Notes: generated by a model not told the origin, from the letters alone. A stretch of DNA of 64,000 nt from Desulfocapsa sp. (GCA_030145625.1 JAQYVF010000008.1:21140-85139), one strand, 5' to 3'. Shown: positions 26,431 to 35,784, numbered from the stretch's first letter. Numbers and translations: made by a program.

Positions 26431-27594
26431 TCACAGCTGTAAGGCTTCTTGCAGTGCGACAACGACTTTATTCAACTGTTCGTCTGTCATCTTGGGATAA
26501 AGTGGTAGACTTATTGCTTCATTGTAATAGGATTCAGCTTGAGGGAAGTCACCTTGTTTAAAACCAAACCGTTGATAGTACGGTTGGGTATGTATAGGGA
26601 TATAGTGAATATTCACCCCGATATCCTGTTCTCTGAGTTTTTCAAACACATGTTTTCGGTTAACGATATTTTTCTCTTGCTGCAGACGAATCACATAGAG
26701 GTGGTAGGCAGAGTATCCGTCGCTATGCTGATAAGGGATTGTCAGTGGAAAGTCAGCAAGAAGTTCATTGTATTGTTCAGCAAGGGCATGTCGTCGTGTA
26801 ACATAATGATCCAATCGTTTGAGTTGACTCAGGCCCAATGCAGCCTGCAAATCTGTCATGCGGTAATTATAGCCTAGGTCTATCTGCTGGTAGTACCATG
26901 GCCCGTCAGGTTCCTGAGTCATTTGCTCGGCATTGCGGGTAATGCCATGACTGCGTAATAGCGCTATACGATTGGCGAGTTCGGTATCGTTAGTAAGGGC
27001 AGCTCCACCCTCAGCTGTGGTAATAATCTTTACAGGATGAAAACTGAAAACGGTGATATCGCTATAACGACAATTGCCAATGGGGGCATTCAGATATTTA
27101 CCTCCGATGGCGTGGGAGGCATCTTCTATGATCTTAAAACCGTATTTTTGTGCAAGTGTGTGGATAGCTTGCATGTCACAGGGTTGGCCACAGAGGTGGA
27201 CAGGGATAAGGATTTTTGGGAGTTGCCCCGACTGTTCAGCAGCAATCAGTTTTCTTTCCAATGATTTTGGACAGAGGTTGTAGGTGTGTGGATCAATATC
27301 AACAAAATCAACTTTAGCACCGCAGTAGAGACCACAATTTGCTGAAGCGACGAAGCTGATCGGGCTGGTCCATAGCCAATCTCCCGGTCCCAAGCCAAGT
27401 GCTAAACAGGAAAGGTGAAGGGCAGAGGTTGCAGAATTTATGGCAATTGTATGCTTGGTATTACAATATTCTGCTATTGCCTTCTCAAAGTGAGGCACCA
27501 TTGGCCCTTGAGTGAGGAAATCAGAATTGAGGGCATCAATGACAGCATCGACATCAGCCTGAGTGATATCTTGGCGACCGTAAGGAATTGTCAC
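26431..27594 (-). CDS. pseC: UDP-4-keto-6-deoxy-L-AltNAc aminotransferase (PseC)
   Basis: 387 residues, DegT/DnrJ/EryC1 family. The PLP-binding Lys is K189 in FSFHPVKIITTAEGG; EDASHAIGG is the conserved PLP-Asp region; the opening IPYGRQDI and LTQGP are typical of PseC. It adds a 4-amino group to the product of PseB. Its ATG lies 3 bases after the pseB stop, which is the normal pseB-pseC order. Confidence 0.93.
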   Translation of the reverse strand: MTIPYGRQDITQADVDAVIDALNSDFLTQGPMVPHFEKAIAEYCNTKHTIAINSATSALHLSCLALGLGPGDWLWTSPISFVASANCGLYCGAKVDFVDIDPHTYNLCPKSLERKLIAAEQSGQLPKILIPVHLCGQPCDMQAIHTLAQKYGFKIIEDASHAIGGKYLNAPIGNCRYSDITVFSFHPVKIITTAEGGAALTNDTELANRIALLRSHGITRNAEQMTQEPDGPWYYQQIDLGYNYRMTDLQAALGLSQLKRLDHYVTRRHALAEQYNELLADFPLTIPYQHSDGYSAYHLYVIRLQQEKNIVNRKHVFEKLREQDIGVNIHYIPIHTQPYYQRFGFKQGDFPQAESYYNEAISLPLYPKMTDEQLNKVVVALQEALQL

Positions 27595-27597
27595 TGC

Positions 27598-28596
27598 TTA
27601 AATCTTACCAATTTTATCGTGGTTTTTCTTAATCCACTGCCGCAAAGTTTCAATGGACATCCAGTCGGTATTGTTATCTGAACGATAGGAAAAATCTGCT
27701 GATACTTTTTTTCCATTATTTATTCGTTCAGGATCACAATCCCAGCTGTGAATTGCTGGGAGTATCTTAAAGTAGTTGTCATATTCATAGGTATATAGAG
27801 CGTCATCAGGACTGATCATCTGCTCATGAATTTTTTCGCCGGGTCGGATTCCAACTATTTCATGTTGTGCTTTTGGGGCAACTGTCTTTGCGATATCGGT
27901 GATGGTCATGGATGGGATCTTCTTGACATAAATTTCACCACCTATCATATCTTCAAATGCATGCCAAACCATATCAACACCTTGTTCAAGGGTGATCATG
28001 AAACGTGTCATGCGATCATCAGTGATCGGCAAAACGTCCTGTTTTGCAATGCTGATAAAAAAAGGTATCACTGAGCCGCGTGATCCCATAACGTTTCCGT
28101 AACGAACAGCAGCAAATCGTGTATTTTGCCCTCCGGCATATGAATTACCAGCTATAAAAAGCTTATCTGAAACAAGTTTGGTCGCACCGTATAAATTAAT
28201 TGGGCTGCTGGCTTTATCAGTTGAAAGGGCTACAACCCGCTTAATTTTACTATCTATACAAGCATCAATCAGGTTCATTGCTCCGTCGATGTTCGTCTTT
28301 ACACATTCAAATGGATTATATTCAGCTGTTGGCACTATCTTTGTTGCAGCGGCATGGACTACGTATTCGATACCATCCAGTGCTCGATGCAGTCGTCTCT
28401 GGTCACGTACATCTCCAATAAAAAAACGAACTCGTTTGTCATTTCCGTAGAGCTTGGCCATTTCCCATTGCTTCATTTCATCCCTGGAATAAATAACGAG
28501 CCTTCGAGGGTTGTATTTGGCAAGAGTTAATGGAATAAAAGTATGTCCAAAAGAACCAGTTCCTCCTGTAATCAGGATAGAAGAATTTGTTAGCAT
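27598..28596 (-). CDS. pseB: UDP-GlcNAc 4,6-dehydratase, inverting (PseB)
   Basis: About 332 residues. ILITGGTGSFGHTF is the NAD-binding loop; LSTDKASSPINLYGATKL has the Thr-Asp-Lys and Tyr-x3-Lys catalytic set of the PseB/FlaA1 subgroup; FMITLEQGVDMV is also typical. It dehydrates UDP-GlcNAc at C-6 and inverts C-5, the first step to pseudaminic acid. ATG 28596 is preferred because AGAGG lies 6 bases upstream; ATG 28602 has no room for a ribosome site. It starts the pse block just downstream of the DUF115 gene. Confidence 0.95.
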   Translation of the reverse strand: MLTNSSILITGGTGSFGHTFIPLTLAKYNPRRLVIYSRDEMKQWEMAKLYGNDKRVRFFIGDVRDQRRLHRALDGIEYVVHAAATKIVPTAEYNPFECVKTNIDGAMNLIDACIDSKIKRVVALSTDKASSPINLYGATKLVSDKLFIAGNSYAGGQNTRFAAVRYGNVMGSRGSVIPFFISIAKQDVLPITDDRMTRFMITLEQGVDMVWHAFEDMIGGEIYVKKIPSMTITDIAKTVAPKAQHEIVGIRPGEKIHEQMISPDDALYTYEYDNYFKILPAIHSWDCDPERINNGKKVSADFSYRSDNNTDWMSIETLRQWIKKNHDKIGKI

Positions 28597-28625
28597 GTTC
28601 ATCCTCTAAAAATCAGTTTGTTCAG

Positions 28626-30686
28626 TTAAGTATAGAACTCGATCTCTATCTCACTTTCTATAGATTCCAGAATTTTTGCCAAATCCTCCCTGATGTCATG
28701 AATATATTCGATTAATATTTCTTTGGCTTTTGCGAAAAAATGTGCAGCGGATGCATCATCCTTTTCCATAGCTGTTTGTATATAGATGTTATTAATAAAT
28801 TGTTTGAAACCAAAAGAGAGAAGTGATGTGGGGAGGAAGTGTGTCTGGTTGTTTCCGATATCTACGGCCTTATACAGGAGAGAGAGGGTATTAATGATTT
28901 CTTCTCTGGTTTGGGGAACAGAATCCATAAAACCGAGCAGGGCTTGAAAATATTGTTCGATTTGCTCCATTTGTTCAGTTTTGAGACGTTCTAAAATCTC
29001 TTCAGACGAATAATGGTTGTTGAAGCAGGACGATATCTCCTTACGCAGTCGAACTTTTTGTATTTTCTTGGGGAATTTAATCGGTAGATTTTCAAATGCC
29101 ACAGGAACTGTACCTGAAATTAGGGCACCTTCGCCAACATTGAACCACTGTATCTCAGGATGGAGTGCTATCCTTTGTTCAGAGGTTCTATGGGACCAGG
29201 ATAACGCTGTGGTGGTACGAATCACAGCCCCTAAATTTCCAGGTAAATCGGGGCACACTTGTTCGACGACACTGTCATCAACAGATTGGACATCGTAAAT
29301 GGTGTTTGAGGCATGCATGTTTTTTCCGTGAACCGGTGCGCCATAGTCGACACCAAAGAGATAAACCTCGTTTACTCCCAGTTCGGCTGCCATTGAAATA
29401 CCAGCGTTGGTTACGGTTGGGTTGACGGCTGTGGTTACTGCGTAATCATTTCCTAATAAAATGGATCCGGGATCTTTGAATTTTTGAAAAACGAGAGTTT
29501 CCTTGAAGTGTTTGTCTATCTTTGGACTCACTACATTAAGCTTGAGTAGTGATACTTGCTTCATTAAATTGAGGTCATGCCTTTCTTCAATTTTTTCTCT
29601 ATGCCATGTTCGTTCCTGTATAACTTGGTAGTCAGGTATTATCCCGGCATTTAGCAGTGGAGTGATAGCTGATCCACAGCAAATGATGATAGCATCATCT
29701 TGATATCTTTTGATATAGTCTATTGTGTCGTTTAGTGATGGTCCACTTCCAATGATGAAAGCACGAAAATAGTGTTCTGTCTTTTGTCCTGAAAAAACTT
29801 TATTATTCTTTTGTATGTTTCTAGCACTGAAATAGAATCCAATTCTTTGATCTTCATACCAACCTGAATCAGATTGGTGTCTTTGAAATTCATCTGTTTG
29901 CTCTTCTTTCTCGATTATCTCATTAATAAATGTGGCATTGTTGAAATGGCTGAATCGATAAAAACAGCTTGTGAGGGGGACAAAATTCTGCTGAATGAAA
30001 GCCTGGCCACGGTTTATTAAGTTATCGGGTGTTGCGGCAACTACCAGATTTATGCCTTTGCCTTTGCCTTCAAAGTACTTGAAGATAAGTTGCCAGGGGA
30101 TTGTGTAGAGAGAGGTGTAAAAGAGGTCCAGGTGAGGTTCGTAAATGGTTATGAAGCTAATTTTTTTTTGTTTGAGCAATTCGGTCAGGTGGTAACCAAG
30201 ACCTATTCCATACACTCTGATAAATGGGAGATAATCAGTGCTGTAGCCTTGTAAAGGATCGAGTTCTAGTGCCGTTAACTTTAATTCGTGAAATATACCG
30301 ATATCATATAAACTGTCCATCATTGTAACCTGAATCGGATTGTTTCGTTGCCATCTTTCATCAGCACTTTTTAAATAATTTGCTGGTAATTGGCTATTGC
30401 ATGCCAGGTTTTTAATGTTTTTATGAATAGGGGTTAGAATATCATTGATGGTGGATGCGTTATAAATCAGTGTCTGATCAGGCATGTGCAGGATATTGGG
30501 ACTTCCATCCTGATTACTGCACAGACGATACTCCTGACATTTGTGTGTAATTACTGAGTTGTATAGTTCTGGTTGATGTCCTTTTAGGTATTCCAGGTTC
30601 TGTTCGAACATCTCATTTCTATAATTTTCCGGCAGCAAGGTTATAGTTTTGCTGTTAGATATCTTATTGTTATCAGTAGTTGGCAT
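28626..30686 (-). CDS. DUF115/MptE-like motility-associated factor (Maf-type) flagellin glycosyltransferase candidate
   Basis: 686 residues. The central part has FIIGSGPSLNDTIDYIKRY, the Rossmann-like signature of the DUF115/MptE family, and VTNAGISMAAELGVNEVYLFGVD further on. Maf proteins of this family transfer pseudaminic or legionaminic acid to flagellin in Campylobacter, Helicobacter and Aeromonas. The position between fliW/csrA and pseB fits that role well. The N-terminal 250 residues and C-terminal helical tail are less conserved. 530 bases separate it from fliW, and a second DUF115 gene is not seen in the window. Confidence 0.85.
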   Translation of the reverse strand: MPTTDNNKISNSKTITLLPENYRNEMFEQNLEYLKGHQPELYNSVITHKCQEYRLCSNQDGSPNILHMPDQTLIYNASTINDILTPIHKNIKNLACNSQLPANYLKSADERWQRNNPIQVTMMDSLYDIGIFHELKLTALELDPLQGYSTDYLPFIRVYGIGLGYHLTELLKQKKISFITIYEPHLDLFYTSLYTIPWQLIFKYFEGKGKGINLVVAATPDNLINRGQAFIQQNFVPLTSCFYRFSHFNNATFINEIIEKEEQTDEFQRHQSDSGWYEDQRIGFYFSARNIQKNNKVFSGQKTEHYFRAFIIGSGPSLNDTIDYIKRYQDDAIIICCGSAITPLLNAGIIPDYQVIQERTWHREKIEERHDLNLMKQVSLLKLNVVSPKIDKHFKETLVFQKFKDPGSILLGNDYAVTTAVNPTVTNAGISMAAELGVNEVYLFGVDYGAPVHGKNMHASNTIYDVQSVDDSVVEQVCPDLPGNLGAVIRTTTALSWSHRTSEQRIALHPEIQWFNVGEGALISGTVPVAFENLPIKFPKKIQKVRLRKEISSCFNNHYSSEEILERLKTEQMEQIEQYFQALLGFMDSVPQTREEIINTLSLLYKAVDIGNNQTHFLPTSLLSFGFKQFINNIYIQTAMEKDDASAAHFFAKAKEILIEYIHDIREDLAKILESIESEIEIEFYT

Positions 30687-31216
30687 TTCGTTTTGTTATT
30701 GGCTGGTGTTGCTGATGAGTGTCTTCTGTGGATTATCCGAATTTACTGATTTAATCTTATCAAGTGAGAACTCTCAATTGAGCAATTTGTTTTGTGTAAA
30801 GAATGTATCGTAATTGCTTTATTTAAAAGGGCATCGCGGTTGGTATTTTTTTTTTGATGCCATATTTTACTTTATGGTACGGGATAGAAAAAAACAAGGA
30901 TTGGGTATTTTACCTATTGAAAAAACTATGTTTTAGCCTAATAACCAGAGGGACCACGAAGTTTGTCGTCACTTCAAGCAATAGAAGAACAATCGGAACC
31001 AGGGACGCAAGAGATATATTTTGCATTGAGGGTAAAAAAATATTGGGTGTATGATGATGACAAGAGATAATGAAAAAATACATACATCTCTTAATGTTAC
31101 TCGGTATTAGTACAACTTTCTGTTGCAGTAGGGACAGCTGTCCTGTTGTTAGGATGTTAAATTAGCAAAGATGTGACAGGATATGATTAATGAGCTAATT
31201 GGATTAGCACAGGCGC
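30687..31216. other. Intergenic region between fliW and the Maf-type gene
   Basis: 530 bases with no convincing gene; the one plus-strand frame of 66 codons (30854-31054) has no ribosome site and stop-rich surroundings. It contains a perfect 12-bp palindrome GGACAGCTGTCC (31132-31143) and a hairpin GCTAAT-TGG-ATTAGC (31194-31208) just after the fliW stop. No clear promoter for the Maf-type gene was found. Confidence 0.55.
31194..31208 (-). terminator. Hairpin just after fliW
   Basis: GCTAAT and ATTAGC form a 6-bp perfect stem with a 3-base loop, 9 bases past the fliW stop. No T-run follows, so termination is only suggested by position. Confidence 0.3.
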
Positions 31217-31636
31217 TTACCCTGGAAGGGGGGTTTTAGATTTGTAGTTCGATTTTTCTAAAATAACCTGTATCGCCCTGTTGGTTTCTGGGGAGAAAAG
31301 GATAGGAGCTGCAAGGTTGACGGTTATTTTCTGATCCGGTGGGACGGTTACTACACTTAGGAAAAAACAATCATCATTTTCTTCAATTTGTAATGTACTT
31401 CTCTCGGAAGTGTCAGGAATAACCTTGTAGTCCAGAAAGAAATTAGTCGGGTCAGTAAGAACGAATGCAATATCGGAATCATCCACACTCTGAATCCAGA
31501 AGAGCGGTCCTTCTTTTTTGTTCGGCATTACAATGAAGTGGTGCAGCGTTGGGAATCCGATCATTCCAGCGGGGAAATGGAGAAGGTTTTCAGGGTCGTA
31601 TTCAATTTCACCAAAACGTGTCTGTATTTTTCTCAT
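31217..31636 (-). CDS. fliW: Flagellar assembly factor FliW
   Basis: 139 residues, the family size. The opening TRFGEIEYDPENLLHFPAGMIGFP is the usual FliW N-terminus, and the acidic, beta-rich body is typical. FliW binds flagellin and also CsrA; when flagellin is exported, FliW is freed to block CsrA and flagellin translation resumes. The start overlaps csrA by 4 bases, the standard coupling. Flagellin itself is not in this window. Confidence 0.96.
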   Translation of the reverse strand: MRKIQTRFGEIEYDPENLLHFPAGMIGFPTLHHFIVMPNKKEGPLFWIQSVDDSDIAFVLTDPTNFFLDYKVIPDTSERSTLQIEENDDCFFLSVVTVPPDQKITVNLAAPILFSPETNRAIQVILEKSNYKSKTPLPG

Positions 31637-31875
31637 TTCTTTGTTTTTCCGGGTGAAAGATTCAAACTTATGGCGTCAAGGTCGGTTATGTCCCACTGCG
31701 ATGCCTCAAGGTTCTCGCGAGTAATCTTATCGTAGAGTTCCTGTCTGTAGATCTTTCGATCTTTGGGGGCATCGATTCCTATGCGAACACCTCCTCCTTT
31801 TAGTTCAATAACTTTTATTGTTACATCATCGCCGATAACAATTCCTTCACCGGCTTTTCTGGTTAAAACGAGCAT
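31633..31875 (-). CDS. csrA: Carbon storage regulator CsrA
   Basis: 80 residues; starts MLVLTRKAGEGIVIGDD and includes the IYRQEL segment of the RNA-binding face. CsrA binds GGA motifs in mRNA leaders, classically that of flagellin. It is longer than the enterobacterial form (about 61), with the extended C-terminus seen in bacteria that use the FliW-CsrA switch. A sigma-70-like promoter lies about 57 bases upstream. It is followed at once by fliW. Confidence 0.97.
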   Translation of the reverse strand: MLVLTRKAGEGIVIGDDVTIKVIELKGGGVRIGIDAPKDRKIYRQELYDKITRENLEASQWDITDLDAISLNLSPGKTKK

Positions 31876-31931
31876 GGGTTGCTCCAGGAAGATTATTACA
31901 TAACATCTGAAAATAAATACTGAATGGGTTC

Positions 31932-31960
31932 ATGCTATGCGGAATAAAAAAGAATGTCAA
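31932..31960 (-). promoter_or_regulatory. Sigma-70-type promoter of csrA-fliW
   Basis: On the minus strand a perfect TTGACA (31955-31960) is 17 bases from TAGCAT (31932-31937), 57 bases before the csrA ATG. This would let csrA-fliW be made independently of the flgM-flgL genes upstream. Confidence 0.6.
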
Positions 31961-32047
31961 TTAGTGTGGATATTTTTTTAGAAATGAGTTGCTGCCTCCT
32001 ATCCCTATCCTGGAAAATCTTAAGGGCAATATGCCAAATAACCCATT

Positions 32048-33088
32048 CTAAAAATAATTCAGAATGGATATCTCTGAAACTTTGGATGTGATACTCAAGG
32101 CTGCCTGGAAGGCAGTTTCCTGCTGGATGATATCGTTAAATGTCTGAATGGCATCTGCGTCTTCATATCGTGAGAGAATTTGACTAAGATCGATTTTCAC
32201 ATCTTCCTGGTGCCTCATTGCTGTTTCAACTCGTGAGGCTCTGTTGCCAAGTTGACTACGGAGACGTCGGTTCTGGTCGGCCGCTGTGTCCAGTTCATCA
32301 AGTTTAGACTGGAGGCCACCACCTGCTGCGAGTGGATCATCTATATTTCCAGCAAGCAGCGCTTCTTCAGTGCGCATGAGGACACTGAATATGTCAATTC
32401 TTCCTGGCTCTGATGCATAAACAGCAGGAGGGGACGGGCCACCTGCCTGCATGGTACTGTTGGTTATCCCCATGAAAAGATCATTGCCGGTAAGATTTGC
32501 TTCCAGGTACTCACCAGGAGTTATTTCAAGTTCTGTAGGGTTTGGGTCCCCCATGTAGATATAAGGCCATGTTGTAGAATCAGTGGGGTCATATGGTGGG
32601 TTGAGGTTGAGTGGGTCAACCGGAGGATTTGGATTGTAATTAGGGTTTTCAATAAATGGTGCAGTGGTCTCAGAATATCCGGAAAAAATATATTTTCCAT
32701 CCACTTGTGCATTGGCTGCATCCAGGAGCTCTTCCCGCATGTTTGCAACTTCATCAGCAAAAGTGTTGAGATCTTCCTGACTCATGGCACTGTTAATGGA
32801 ATTGATGGTAATCTCTTTGACACGTTGCAGAATATTTTCAACATGATTCAAATGTCCATCGGTGGTTTCCATCTTGTCAGAGGTGACACCCATGGTTTCA
32901 AGATATCGATCTGTATGCATCAATTGTGTGCGAGTGGTCAACACAGGACGAATGGCACTGGGATCATCAGAAGGTTTGTTCAGTTTTATTCCTGTGGCTC
33001 CCTGAATACGAAGTTCTTCCAGACGGTTGGTTACCCGGTTAAGGTTGGTCTGGAGCATGCGATAAGTGGTACCTTCAGTGGCTTTCAT
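32048..33088 (-). CDS. flgL: Hook-filament junction protein FlgL
   Basis: 346 residues. The N-terminus (TYRMLQTNLNRVTNRLEELRIQGATG) and C-terminus (FNDIIQQETAFQAALSITSKVSEISILNYF region) are flagellin-like coiled coils, as in FlgL. The middle is a Pro/Asn-rich variable domain. It is exported and links the hook to the filament together with FlgK, 22 bases upstream. Late (sigma-28) gene in most systems. Confidence 0.94.
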   Translation of the reverse strand: MKATEGTTYRMLQTNLNRVTNRLEELRIQGATGIKLNKPSDDPSAIRPVLTTRTQLMHTDRYLETMGVTSDKMETTDGHLNHVENILQRVKEITINSINSAMSQEDLNTFADEVANMREELLDAANAQVDGKYIFSGYSETTAPFIENPNYNPNPPVDPLNLNPPYDPTDSTTWPYIYMGDPNPTELEITPGEYLEANLTGNDLFMGITNSTMQAGGPSPPAVYASEPGRIDIFSVLMRTEEALLAGNIDDPLAAGGGLQSKLDELDTAADQNRRLRSQLGNRASRVETAMRHQEDVKIDLSQILSRYEDADAIQTFNDIIQQETAFQAALSITSKVSEISILNYF

Positions 33089-33110
33089 GTGTATTCTCCA
33101 AACAGCTTAG

Positions 33111-34535
33111 TTATCTTCTCAGTCCAATGATTGAGTCCATCATCTCATCTACGGTGGACAGGAATTTGGCAGAGGATTCAAAACCTCGCTGATATTGAAT
33201 AAGGTTGATCATTTCTTCGTCCAAAGAGACGCCAGACAGTCCGTCGCGCATATTTTGAAATTGGACCATGGCATCTTCAGCACCTCCGAGGGCCAGTTGA
33301 TTCTGATTGGACTCAATACCAACTTTGGCAGTCATTTTACCATAATAGGCACCAAAGGTGTCGTTTCCATTTATGAGAAAGTTCTCGCCAAGGCTGGAAA
33401 TGATGAGGGCGTTTCTATTATCTCCAGGTGCTACGGTTGCAGGTGGAGTTGGGGCGGCAGCAGCCGCAACATGACTTGAATCGGTAATGATAACCGACAT
33501 ATTACGTGCTGCATCAAGCCATGGGTCAGAGGCAGGTGGTGGTGGCAGTGGATTTGGAGGAGAGAAAAAATTTCGTTGGTCAACGGAATCAAGACCGGCC
33601 CCGGCAAAATGGGCAGCGTTAACTGCTTCAGTAATCTCATAGGCAAGGATATCAAGATCATTTTTTAGAGAAGGAATGAATTGATCGCGGATACTGACTA
33701 AGCCTTCAAATTCTCCACCCAGATGATTCAAGTCAAGGGGCTTAGTGACTCCTCCGGTATGGAGGACAAGGTCTACATCACTGCCGTTGGGTATGGCTTC
33801 AATTTCCATGGCCAAGTTTCCCTGTACCAGGGGAAGGCCGCCAGGTAATTGGACAGCAAGCATACCTTTCGAGTCTTCATACGTCTGAACACCAAGTGAT
33901 GTTGCCAGTTCTTTGGCAAGAACATCCCGGCGATCACGTGCACTGTTGGCAGTCTGGCCTTGGATTTCGACGGTGAATATTCGTTCGTTAAGTTCGGCTA
34001 TTTCAGAGATTTGAGAGTTGACGGCATCGACTTTTGATACCAGAGAGTCATTGATGTTGTCTTTGGTTTTATTGAGTTCATTTATGGTAAGGTTAAACTT
34101 CTCGGCAAGTAATTCACCTCGCTGGATAACAATGTCTCGCTCTACCAGGCCGGAAGGATTAGCAGAAAGTTCCTGCCAGGAATCAAAGAAACGATTTATT
34201 TCGGTGGAGATATTTTCTTCACCGATACTGAAAATCCTTTCAAGTTCAGAAAGTGCGTTGGTTTGACCGTTCTGCAGACCATATTCTATGGATTTTTCCT
34301 GGAGCATATTGGTGACAAAAACATCGTGATCACGGCTGACATCGGTTACAACAACACCTTGACCTACAAAAAAATTACCAAAAGTCATGGATGGGTAAGG
34401 AGCAAGTTCTGCACTCTGGCGTGAATAACCTTCGGTGTTGATGTTAGAGATATTGTTGCCAATAATCTCTATGGACTTCTGGTTTACACTGAGAGCGGTT
34501 TTACCGGCGTTGAGTGCTGAAAATAATCCTGCCAT
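33111..34535 (-). CDS. flgK: Hook-associated protein FlgK
   Basis: 474 residues from the ATG at 34535, chosen because the conserved start GLFSALNAGKTAL and GNNISNINTEGYSRQ follow it and AGGTG precedes it; the frame runs 19 codons further upstream. The C-terminal LIQYQRGFESSAKFLSTVDEMM is the classic FlgK/FlgE end. A low-complexity insertion (Pro/Ala-rich, about residues 330-380) lies in the middle domain. It caps the hook before filament growth. Confidence 0.95.
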   Translation of the reverse strand: MAGLFSALNAGKTALSVNQKSIEIIGNNISNINTEGYSRQSAELAPYPSMTFGNFFVGQGVVVTDVSRDHDVFVTNMLQEKSIEYGLQNGQTNALSELERIFSIGEENISTEINRFFDSWQELSANPSGLVERDIVIQRGELLAEKFNLTINELNKTKDNINDSLVSKVDAVNSQISEIAELNERIFTVEIQGQTANSARDRRDVLAKELATSLGVQTYEDSKGMLAVQLPGGLPLVQGNLAMEIEAIPNGSDVDLVLHTGGVTKPLDLNHLGGEFEGLVSIRDQFIPSLKNDLDILAYEITEAVNAAHFAGAGLDSVDQRNFFSPPNPLPPPPASDPWLDAARNMSVIITDSSHVAAAAAPTPPATVAPGDNRNALIISSLGENFLINGNDTFGAYYGKMTAKVGIESNQNQLALGGAEDAMVQFQNMRDGLSGVSLDEEMINLIQYQRGFESSAKFLSTVDEMMDSIIGLRR

Positions 34536-34536
34536 A

Positions 34537-34896
34537 TCACACCTGTCCAGAAAGGAGTCGACCGTTAACTTTAGAATTAACCATTCCGGCATTAGCCGAG
34601 TAACCGGAGGTCACTGTACGTTTCCCAAAAAATTCCATGGTTTCTCTGATCCAGCCAAGTGTTGCTTTGAAGAGATAAGCATTGCGTCTGTTTTCGTGAC
34701 GGATGGTTTCGGCAATTTCTTTATCTTCTTCTTCCAGTACTTTCATGTGGGCCAGAACTTGAAGGAGTTCTTCTTTTTCTTGCATGGTTTTGGTTAAGGA
34801 TTCCATGTCCAGAGCTTTGGCATTCTCCCGTTCTTTCAGGATAATTTTATGCAAGCGTATAAGGTACTCATGAGTTGTTCCGGCGGTCATAATCAT
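34537..34896 (-). CDS. flgN: FlgK/FlgL export chaperone FlgN
   Basis: 119 residues, helical and charged, with the FlgN-type central coil (ALDMESLTKTMQEKEELLQ) and small size. FlgN escorts FlgK and FlgL to the export gate. The ATG overlaps the flgM stop (ATGA) and GGAGG lies just upstream; an ATG two codons later is possible. Direct position before flgK supports the call more than sequence alone. Confidence 0.85.
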   Translation of the reverse strand: MIMTAGTTHEYLIRLHKIILKERENAKALDMESLTKTMQEKEELLQVLAHMKVLEEEDKEIAETIRHENRRNAYLFKATLGWIRETMEFFGKRTVTSGYSANAGMVNSKVNGRLLSGQV

Positions 34897-35177
34897 TTTT
34901 CCTCCATGAGGAACTGAAGTAGATTAGAGGCAACTTTGTTAAGGTCGGGTTCATAGGAGCCATTGGCAATTTGGGCCTTGAGTTCTGCAACTTTTTCTGC
35001 TCTGCCACTATTGTCCGCTCCAGCCTGAGCTTTATGCACATCCTGCAAAACCGATGAAAATTGCACCTGATCCGCTTCCTGCATGGAACCGGTTTTTTTC
35101 TCGGTCTGCGCCTTTTCACCTTTTTTAATGCTGCCTATTTGTCCAAGGCCGCCAATTCCGAAAAATTCAACACTCAT
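34893..35177 (-). CDS. flgM: Anti-sigma-28 factor FlgM
   Basis: 94 residues from the ATG at 35177, which has GGTGAG upstream; the frame runs 23 codons further but without support. The C-terminal half (RAEKVAELKAQIANGSYEPD, then KVASNLLQFL) is the FliA-binding part of FlgM. It holds back FliA until the hook is finished and FlgM is exported. FliA is encoded about 7 kb away in the same locus. Confidence 0.92.
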   Translation of the reverse strand: MSVEFFGIGGLGQIGSIKKGEKAQTEKKTGSMQEADQVQFSSVLQDVHKAQAGADNSGRAEKVAELKAQIANGSYEPDLNKVASNLLQFLMEEK

Positions 35178-35202
35178 TTTCTCACCTGTATTCAATCTCG
35201 AT

Positions 35203-35784
35203 TTAAGATACCTGTTCCTGGCTGTCCACTTCTGCCCAGGCGTCAAGTTTGTTCATTACTGCATCATAGGTTTCGTAAGAAATGTCAGGAAGTGAGCCGC
35301 CAAAAGCGTCAAGGGCTTCACTGAATCCTTTTTCCACCCCTTCTTTAATGGCTGCCAGTCTTGATGGATCACCACCTGCAAGGGATATTGCAAAATCTAC
35401 AATACGATCAGAAGTTTGTCCAACTCCAAAGTAACCATCTTCGCCAATAAGCCCTGTGGCTTCTTCCTGGCTGAGATTGCTGATATCAATTTCCTGGTCG
35501 CCATTACTTGCTTGAAATTCAATTCCCTGTTCTTTAAGCATATTGACCACCAACTCTCTGAGCAGACCGTATTGATCCTGCGCATTGCCTGTCTCGATGG
35601 TAAGAGAACTGGAGTAGGTCATGGATACTTCCTGATGCTGGTTAATGGTAACTGAATCGGATTTTTGTGTTGGGCTGTTTTGATTATTTGTCTCTTTATC
35701 AGCCAGCCGATTTATATTTTTATTGTTATGTTGTCGCAGTTCCTGGGGATTCAAATGAGCCTGGTTACTAATTGTGTTTGCCAT
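35203..35784 (-). CDS. Unknown protein, first gene of the flgM operon
   Basis: 193 residues, not recognised. The first 60 are polar and Asn/Gln-rich (possibly disordered, like the N-terminus of exported or regulatory flagellar proteins). The rest is a small domain with LLRELVVNMLKEQGIEFQ, GEDGYFGVGQTSDRIVDFA and a repeated D-A-F-G/Y-D-A pattern near the end (FSEALDAFGGSLPDISYETYDAVM). No signal peptide, membrane segment or Cys. It is 25 bases upstream of flgM and directly behind a sigma-28-like promoter, so it is made late and may be exported or regulate FlgM. GGAGG precedes the ATG. Confidence 0.75.
   Translation of the reverse strand: MANTISNQAHLNPQELRQHNNKNINRLADKETNNQNSPTQKSDSVTINQHQEVSMTYSSSLTIETGNAQDQYGLLRELVVNMLKEQGIEFQASNGDQEIDISNLSQEEATGLIGEDGYFGVGQTSDRIVDFAISLAGGDPSRLAAIKEGVEKGFSEALDAFGGSLPDISYETYDAVMNKLDAWAEVDSQEQVS

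Noticed and set aside
30854..31054. 66-codon plus-strand open frame between fliW and the Maf-type gene
   Set aside because: No ribosome site, biased AT-rich composition and no family resemblance.
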